Below the pieces are notes generated by a model. It saw only the letters and a list, made by a program, of their open reading frames with translations, did not search any database and was not told where the DNA came from. Source: Paralvinella palmiformis (Eukaryota; Annelida; Polychaeta; Terebellida; Alvinellidae). Taken from it: 64,000 nt of DNA. The position numbers and the translations under genes are program-made. The DNA is taken from the NCBI GenBank assembly GCA_025642065.1, contig JAODUP010001045.1, forward strand, positions 62,001 through 126,000, given 5' to 3'. Of this stretch, positions 57,847 through 64,000 are shown one piece after another; position 1 is the stretch's first letter, and every line of letters begins with the position of its first letter.

Positions 57847-58639
57847 CAAAACAAACACAAATAATCCGAGATAGAAAGCATGTTCTTAATCTTAGTTTAA
57901 TTATGAATATTTGACTTAGAATTTGAATGGAATTGACAAAATGAAATTGACCCTATGTCTGACAATTAAAAGTCTTAAATGTTGGTAATTCATCCTAGAA
58001 ACTAAATAATATGCCAAAACTACTTGTTTCATATGTTTTGTTCTCGGTAAAAAAATCGAACTTTAAATATTTTTCAGCAATTCTTGAACTCATAATGTTT
58101 ATGAATGGTATATGGAGTTCTTGGAATGTTCTTCAACAATTCTTGAACTAGGTTCATGAACAATTTATGAATGGTTCATGAACCTTTCCAGATTCATGAA
58201 ATATTCTTCAACCATTCATGAACTTGTATGGTGAACTGTTCATGAACTATGGTTCATGAACCAGTCATGTGAACATTTCATGAGTAGTTCATGAATAGTT
58301 CAAGAATGTTCATGAACAGTTCATCAAGTCATGAATTTCATTTCACCAGGGTTAGCCTACCGCTAGCCAATTAGCAACCATAAAACTGCAACATTTTACT
58401 TCAGTTCTCATCTTAAAGTGAGTGGGTGACTGAGTTGTTTGTTTAGTCTCGGCACTGGAGAAAAAAAAGCTTTTACCCGAGGACTCAAACCTGACTTACA
58501 TGTTTGTACTATAGCATAGTCATGGAATATGCTGACTGCAGGAAGACAGTGACACTTAGCTCGCCTTCAAAATATCACTTCTCCAGGTCATTCCCAAAAT
58601 ACAATTTCATGTAGCAATTAGTGGTCAGACAGATTATAT

Positions 58640-58805
58640 AATAATAATAATGACAAAACTTCTATTGCACCAATATCCTTGAAAAGAATTGAGCTCATTA
58701 GCGCATCTAGTACAGGTGTTGGGTAAACTCGTGGTCAAGGTTGATGGTGCAAAGTTCATCAACAGATGATCGGATAGAGTGGAAACTTAGGAAGGATAAA
58801 CGAGT
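58640..58805 (-). repeat. Dispersed repeat C, copy 3
   Basis: The reverse complement gives CTCGTTTATCCTTCCTAAGT, GTTGATGAACTTTGCACCAT, AAGGATATTGGTGCAATAGA and an (ATT)n tail. The longest of three copies. Confidence 0.75.
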
Positions 58806-59600
58806 TGGAAAAGGTGAGTTTTCAAATGGTGAAGGAAAGAAACTATGCTCTTTGATGACTTAACATGTTCAGGGAGTGAATACCAAAGAATATATTAATA
58901 ATAAAAGTAAATATAAAAAATAAATACAAAAATTATATAAATATATTAATAATAATAATAATAAATCGGTTTCCGGAAAAAAATTATATTTCTTCAAAAG
59001 CAAAATATTTACATATATTCCGATCACTTACTATTAGTCTGCTGCCATTAATTTGTCCAGTGAGGTCACAGAGCCTAATGAGGACACCAAAATATTGGCC
59101 AAGTCAGAAATGACCATTAAAACTAGTACTTCTAAACCACAGACTTGTCGCATGACGAGATAACATCTATTTGAAATGATCTATTTGAAGAGGCATATAA
59201 AGAATCTACGTTTGCTTTTAGAATGGAAATGGGGATTTTATGAGGGACATGCCGATTAGAAAATCATCTTCAGAAATCAGCTAATTGAAAAACGTAGAGT
59301 AAATTCCACAATACCGCACCATTGGCCGCAATACAATCCCACTACATGAGTGACCAGACTTATAAACTAACATAATTCACAATAAAGTGCTGCAGAATAT
59401 AAGAATAGAAATGTACAGAAGATGAATAAAATACCAAATTTAAAACATTGTCTTGGTATATGGAGAGTCACGAATACACAAATCTGTGTGGTATATAAAC
59501 ACTTTTCAAAACATACACATTGATTGACAGAAAACGAAAACACACCGTTTATAGCTGGATTATTTGGTGGTAGAGAATCTGATCTTGAAAACATGGATTA
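58806..59600. other. No gene recognised
   Basis: Includes an (AAT)n run at 58945-58964. No coding signal. Confidence 0.45.
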
Positions 59601-59612
59601 TTGTAAATGTAG

Positions 59613-59672
<60 letters not shown>

Positions 59673-59690
59673 TGTCTGTATGTATATATA

Positions 59691-59721
<31 letters not shown>

Positions 59722-59749
59722 ATACACAAATACACACACACACACACAC

Positions 59750-59780
<31 letters not shown>

Positions 59781-59782
59781 AT
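59613..59782. repeat. (TA)n / (CA)n compound microsatellite
   Basis: AT runs at 59613-59664, 59682-59720 and 59757-59780 with a CA run at 59727-59750. Confidence 0.98.
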
Positions 59783-60064
59783 ATGCACACTGAATGTGGT
59801 ACCCTGTGAGCATTTAACCAATTAAAATGTTCTGGATACAGTACCTGGTAGGTTCTGCCACAACACTGTGACACCACCACATGGTATTCTTGTAATCTAT
59901 ATAGAGATATTGCTATTTAGGAATTTATCTCCTTGTTCAATGTTTAGAATGGGCAAACAAAATTTAAATTCACAAATTAATTTACCATTTAATTCAGAAA
60001 TATTTCTTCGATGACATTCCTACCTACTCATGGTAAAATGTATTAGCCAAAAAGTCAGAAAAAA

Positions 60065-60150
60065 AAGGAATTGGAATTGATAAATTTGATGTGGAATTGG
60101 AATTGACCAAAATGGAATTGAGTGGAATTGACAATAATGGAATTGACCCC
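60065..60150. repeat. GGAATTG degenerate tandem repeat
   Basis: GGAATTGGAATTGATAAA, GTGGAATTGGAATTGACC and further GGAATTGA units. The same motif appears at 57925-57950 (with CCATGTCTGA/CTATGTCTGA downstream of both) and, inverted (CAATTCCAATTCC), at 2885-2970. Confidence 0.8.
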
Positions 60151-60159
60151 ATGTCTGAT

Positions 60160-60820
60160 ATGGGTCATTCCATATAAAATGGACCAAATTCTGAAAAAGT
60201 TCCCACCTAACAACTTCAGATTGTATTAATATTTTTTATATATCAACCGCTTAGTATAATGTATATGATGCGGTCTGGCACATATTTTAGGTTTCGCTAA
60301 AAATATTTTCAGAGTTTGAACTGCCATTAGGGGTACCTCTTATTTTGTCACTTTGTTTGAACCCTGATAACTTTTTAATAAATTGGTATAGAGACATGAA
60401 ACTTTCAGGGCTGAAAGCTAATGAGTAAATCTATAGTTGGCAGATTAAGTCAAAATCTGGATTTTATTAAGTTCAGTTTTTTTTTTCTAACAACTTTGCA
60501 AATCAGTATCTTCAGAACCATGATAGTTAGCAATGTTGAAACTATACAATTTCAATCTCTGTACTCTGGAGTAATAATAAAATGAATGGCAAGCATACAC
60601 ATATAATCTGTTGTCAGAATGTAACCACAGAAATCTGAACAAATTATGTTTTGCCTTTTTTTGGTCGGATCATATCATCATGTGGGGTAAGTGGTAGGTG
60701 AAAATAATTATACCATGTGATAGAGCTCAGTTTTCTCTAAAATGTTATAACAGATTCAACTTCTAGACAAGTTTCCTGCCATAATAAAGGTAATTTTCAA
60801 ATTATGCATATTTTCGCACT
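60160..60820. other. No gene recognised
   Basis: AT-rich. TTTGAACCCTGATAACTTTT near 60355 recurs near 21650 and may be a repeat fragment. Confidence 0.4.
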
Positions 60821-60826
60821 TGAGAC

Positions 60827-61264
60827 ATGGTAAAGGATCTTGCAAGTCCTTCTGGCTTCATGAAGTCTTTATGGTCTATAGGACAGACGCCTCTGATCTA
60901 TATAACTGTATCCCTTTATTTTATAACAGTGTTGCTGTTTTTGATGCTGGTAATGTCAGGCAGTGAAACACCATGTTCCGGATCAGTGAGGGTGTCCAGC
61001 CGTTATCGACACAGCCATCATCAGAATAACATGGAAGCAGACTTGGTCAGGGATATTCTTCATGCAATACGCGTCATGCAACACGAAGGGAATAAGCTGA
61101 GAAAAATATATGTGAGTTATGGAAAACAACAGCCAACCAGCCGTGTTACATGTACACTAACTTCATACTGTAAGACCTTGCTTATTACCTGTGTAGCAGA
61201 ACAGCCCCATAGGCGAATTTGTGAGCGAAAGCGAGAACGCATCGCAGCAATGCGAATCACCTAG
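60827..61264 (+). CDS. Hypothetical 145-residue ORF
   Basis: The longest uninterrupted host-like frame in the right half. One hydrophobic span (LIYITVSLYFITVLLFLMLV, residues about 23-44), then a polar half rich in His, Arg and Cys (RYRHSHHQNNMEADLVRDIL; SYGKQQPTSRVTCTLTSYCK; RRICERKRERIAAMR). No known motif, no signal peptide at the N-terminus, no splice evidence. It could be a single-exon membrane protein, an exon, or chance. Confidence 0.3.
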   Translation: MVKDLASPSGFMKSLWSIGQTPLIYITVSLYFITVLLFLMLVMSGSETPCSGSVRVSSRYRHSHHQNNMEADLVRDILHAIRVMQHEGNKLRKIYVSYGKQQPTSRVTCTLTSYCKTLLITCVAEQPHRRICERKRERIAAMRIT

Positions 61265-61270
61265 TGAAAA

Positions 61271-61565
61271 CATATCAGATAAACAGTCTTTTTTAAAAAC
61301 CTAAACCAATTTGGGACCCTTTTAAACCACTGCACTATAGTAGCACTCAACAAGGCCCATTAGACCAGACTTATTATCAAATTACCCCCATTCCACATAC
61401 AATTAATGAATGAGATCGAGTGCTTTATTTAACCTTGCTGGTGGTCACGCATTGACTGCTTTATTTAACCTTGCTGCTGGTCACACCTGGAACATTATAA
61501 TGGCCACGAGGTGACTAATGTGTAAAGTCTACAGTAAATTCCCACCATATCAGATAAACAGTCAA
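61271..61565. repeat. Small direct repeats
   Basis: CATATCAGATAAACAGTC occurs at about 61270 and 61547. TGCTTTATTTAACCTTGCTG occurs twice about 39 bp apart (61420-61490). Confidence 0.8.
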
Positions 61566-61776
61566 ATCACTTTACCACATCTTGTACCTATTATATCGTA
61601 TTTTAAACTCGACTCATCACTAACCAATCTATGTTATATTTCAGCTCCTACTCTTGGGCCGAGAGTTAGAAATACCACTGGAACTGTTCCAGGACTATAA
61701 AAGGCCAAAAATAGACTCAGATCAGGTAATAATGACATCTCGGTACATCCAATTGTTCCAAGCTTAAATCTATTCT

Positions 61777-61859
61777 TAACTGTTACTATTATTAATGGTA
61801 ACAGTTGAGAATGTCTGACAAACATGTTTTAATAGTATTAAAACATGTTCGTCAGACAT
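61777..61859. repeat. Two adjacent hairpins
   Basis: AACTGTTAC/GTAACAGTT (about 61778-61806). Then 24-nt arms starting ATGTCTGACAAACATG (61811-61834) and TATTAAAACATG (61836-61859), with one mismatch and a 1-nt spacer. Confidence 0.9.
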
Positions 61860-62390
61860 GTCCTAATTAAGGCATAACAGAAGCTCATTAGTCTGTGAGA
61901 GGCCATTACCCATGACTCAGTATTAAAAAATGTTGCTGTCTTTACAGCCACCTTTGTTCACAAGGTTAAGGCTAAATCATAGTAAACGAGCCTAAACAGA
62001 CTCAATGGTTTAGTTCATTCGTACACAAAACAGATAAGTTATTAATCTAGTAATAGAATGAAAATTATCTAATGACAGAAGAACTTTCAACCCACAGCGG
62101 GTTGTGGCAAGAGCCACACTAATGCTACCCAGCCCCATAACATGACTCTGTTTTTTCAAGCATCATATTGTTTAGTTTGGCACAAACGTAGAATGCTTTA
62201 GTCAGGTCCACCAATTATCTATGATTTTTTTAAACATTCCAGTACGGGTTTTTCCAGAAATAATTAGCTCATGCCATAACAAGATCAAGACATTCTAAAA
62301 TGTATATTTTACCCATGATGCACCTAGTAATTATTAATTATCATGCAGGGAACATTTTGTTTAAAAAAATATTAGCAACAATTGCTAATC
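61860..62390. other. No gene recognised
   Basis: AT-rich, no signal. Confidence 0.45.
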
Positions 62391-62394
62391 AATT

Positions 62395-62677
62395 GGGGAA
62401 TTATACAAATTCAGGAAATGTCCTGGAAATAACATTGTGCCGGTCCATAGTCTTGATATCCTGTGTTAGTTAAAATTTAAATAAAAGTGGGTGGTCCAGA
62501 GAGCTAGGATGGGTGAGGAGGCTGTACCATAAAAATGTCAATAATCGATCATACATTGATTAAATATATGCCATTTTCGCACATATCTTGATTTATTGTA
62601 CATCTTGTCCTGGAAAATGGTCATTTTGTTTTAGAAAAGTCGTGAAAAATTAAATTTCCTTGGTCGTGGTAACCATG
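62395..62677. mobile_element. CATGGTTCCCAC MITE, copy 2 (truncated)
   Basis: Its reverse complement aligns with 48621-48975: CATGGTTACCAC end, CCAAGGAAAT, TTTTCCAGGACA, CTGGACCACCCACTTTTAT and TTTCCAGGACATTTCCTGA. The second TIR is missing. Confidence 0.75.
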
Positions 62678-62684
62678 ATGTGTC

Positions 62685-63660
62685 ACTACAACTACAAAAT
62701 GTCACTTGAACAAAACAGTGTGTTGCAGCTCCGTAGTTAATTTCACTCACTAGTGTCTTGCCCGACTTGACGACCACATCTACTGAGGCCAAGTCATCAA
62801 GCTGGGAATGTTTCACATAGGGCTGTATGTTCAGATGACACCTTAAGTAGAAAAGAGGGCTTAGTTATTACGTCGATGAATAATCGGCTGAAGTTGCGTG
62901 ACTGGTTGATCCAACTTTTGGACAACGTGTAAGCCCCAAATCTTGTCTAACAATCCAACTTTCGCATCTATATTCAGCCACGGTTTGAACTCTGCCTCCT
63001 TTAGGCATTTCTCAGCTGTCATATAACGTACCGCTTGTACAAATCTTCTACCATTAGGACTATTACAAGACACAAGGTGTTTGAGTTTATTCTAAAAGCA
63101 TCTCTGAACTAAAGTGTACATATTTTTACCAGGATGCTTCTAGTAATTACTGATGATCATGCAATCCGTGTAACTTGTATAGCGATTTGCGACACGATAC
63201 TGAACAAAATGTCCATTGTCATGTCATGTTTTCATGCTGTGGCAACACAAGCTGCGTTGCACTAGGATGTTCTGACATTAAGCTTTACTCTTTCATATCA
63301 AATCAGTATTTAATAATATATTTATTGTCCTCACTTAAATCAGATGGCTTGGAAAATAGTGCCTAACGCTGATAACCCATTGATCATGTCATTAATAAAG
63401 ATGACTAGAAGTATGTGTTTTGGTTGTCCGATTGATTAATTTAGTCTCAGCCCTGTAAAAATATCCGTGTGTCGGACTGACTGTAGCCCCGGGGTCCAGC
63501 ATCCTCCTAGACCTAGGTCGGTTCTGGTTGTCATAAAAACAGTTGATCCGTCTTGAATACTATCTGTGCAGCTCATTAAGCACAATTACAACATCATCAA
63601 ATCTGAAGAAACCTATCGAAGGTGGTAGTAATAAGATGATTAATTAATAATAGCACCATA
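62685..63660. other. No gene recognised
   Basis: A minus-strand frame at 63073-62861 (EKCLKEAEFKPWLNIDAKVG) resembles the FKPWL...KVG lead-in of BED-type transposase fingers but lacks the Cys pairs. Too weak to call. Confidence 0.35.
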
Positions 63661-63665
63661 TTACA

Positions 63666-64000
63666 GAATGCCAACGACGACGTTCTGGTCAGTATTTATC
63701 TGGCTGCAGACAATTACACGGAGAAGCTGACCTGCCTCCGCCAAGAACAGATCCTAACAAATGACATTTACAAATATCCACAAAGCGTTGACGATCGATT
63801 TTTGTCCACCTTCTCAAGATTCATGACTCGCTGGTCAACATTCAGATGTCTGCTCTACCAATTGTTAAAAAAAGCTGGAGCGATGGAAGAATGGACACCA
63901 ATAATAACAACCGAGGGACGATGTCAACAATCAAATGCTGGAACCAATCGTCTGCTCAGCTGTGGCAGATCGTACGCCTTGTTCTACTTCCTAAAGCAAG
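63666..64000 (+). CDS. Open exon of an unknown protein, cut by the window end
   Basis: After CACCATATTACAG the + strand is open for 111 codons to the edge: NANDDVLVSIYLAADNYTEK, LTCLRQEQILTNDIYKYPQS, VDDRFLSTFSRFMTRWSTFR, CLLYQLLKKAGAMEEWTPII, then TTEGRCQQSNAGTNRLLSCG. Codon use and amino-acid composition look like a conserved intracellular protein, and no stop or frameshift occurs. Family not recognised. The upstream boundary is tentative because the frame is also open a little before the AG. Confidence 0.55.

Larger units (their letters stand above)
56403..58351. mobile_element. 1.95-kb element with TTCATGAAC palindrome arrays
   Basis: Perfect 11-bp TIR CCCTGGTGAAA/TTTCACCAGGG (56403-56413 and 58341-58351). 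The inner 230-270 bp of each end is filled with variants of GTTCATGAAC, GTTCATGAATGGTTC and GTTCAAGAAC, more than ten per end. The centre holds an AGATCTAGATCT-rich patch, a possible minus-strand exon (57172-57290), a SINE-like B box and repeat B copy 3. Most likely a DNA transposon with subterminal binding sites and nested insertions. Target duplication unclear (TT on both sides). Confidence 0.75.

Noticed and set aside
59524..59880. Overlapping open frames on both strands through TA/CA repeats
   Set aside because: Pure microsatellite translation.
62861..63073. BED-finger transposase fragment on minus
   Set aside because: The FKPWL...KVG lead-in is suggestive, but the required Cys/His pairs are absent.

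Overview
This is a eukaryotic (metazoan) window, AT-rich and dominated by transposable-element debris, with only a few host genes visible. Intron-split coding exons, non-LTR retrotransposons, hAT, pogo-like and THAP/DDE/YqaJ DNA transposons, tRNA-derived SINEs, GAGT arrays, AGATCTAGATCT-rich patches and an IFITM-like gene together suggest a lophotrochozoan, most likely a mollusc. This assignment is inferred from repeat style, not from a marker gene. No CRISPR array, operon or prokaryotic feature is present.

Layout. 0.6-4.5 kb: nested scraps of LINE reverse transcriptase and hAT transposase. 5.25-8.2 kb: a decayed two-gene DNA transposon, with a THAP + DDE_4-type transposase on + and a YqaJ-type nuclease on -, convergent, between imperfect terminal inverted repeats. 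10.7-14.45 kb: a larger inverted-repeat element carrying a two-exon THAP domain (-) and a basic/SAP-like ORF (+), probably an internally deleted relative. 15-18.1 kb: microsatellites, dispersed repeats and a SINE. 18.3-21.3 kb: a LINE (-) with ORF1, part of the endonuclease and two 175-bp upstream units, one interrupted by a 316-bp MITE. 22.0-26.8 kb: an LTR-like segment, a PHD-like pseudogene and a decayed repeat-borne ORF. 28.06-29.08 kb: an intact three-exon secreted PAN + discoidin-like gene (-). 33-37 kb: CCCAACCC arrays, a LINE 3' tail, a hAT BED-finger fragment and a jockey-like LINE. 37.5-38.2 kb: an intact two-coding-exon CD225/IFITM-like gene (-). 38.5-45.3 kb: dispersed repeats, a decayed P2X7-tail-like gene, a LINE endonuclease fragment (-), an ACGT-rich terminal-repeat element and a pogo-like MITE. 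47-52.6 kb: three MITEs and scattered splice-bounded exons (-). 54-58.4 kb: a SINE, a TATA box with a signal-peptide first exon (+) and a 1.95-kb element with TTCATGAAC palindrome arrays. 58.6-64 kb: more repeats, hairpins, an unrecognised 145-aa ORF and an open exon running off the right edge.

The best-supported host genes are the PAN/discoidin protein and the IFITM-like protein: splice sites and reading phases agree throughout. The most interesting material is mobile: the THAP-DDE/YqaJ element and its likely deleted relative, the LINE with promoter-like monomers and a reconstructable empty site, and two elements whose ends are packed with short palindromes.
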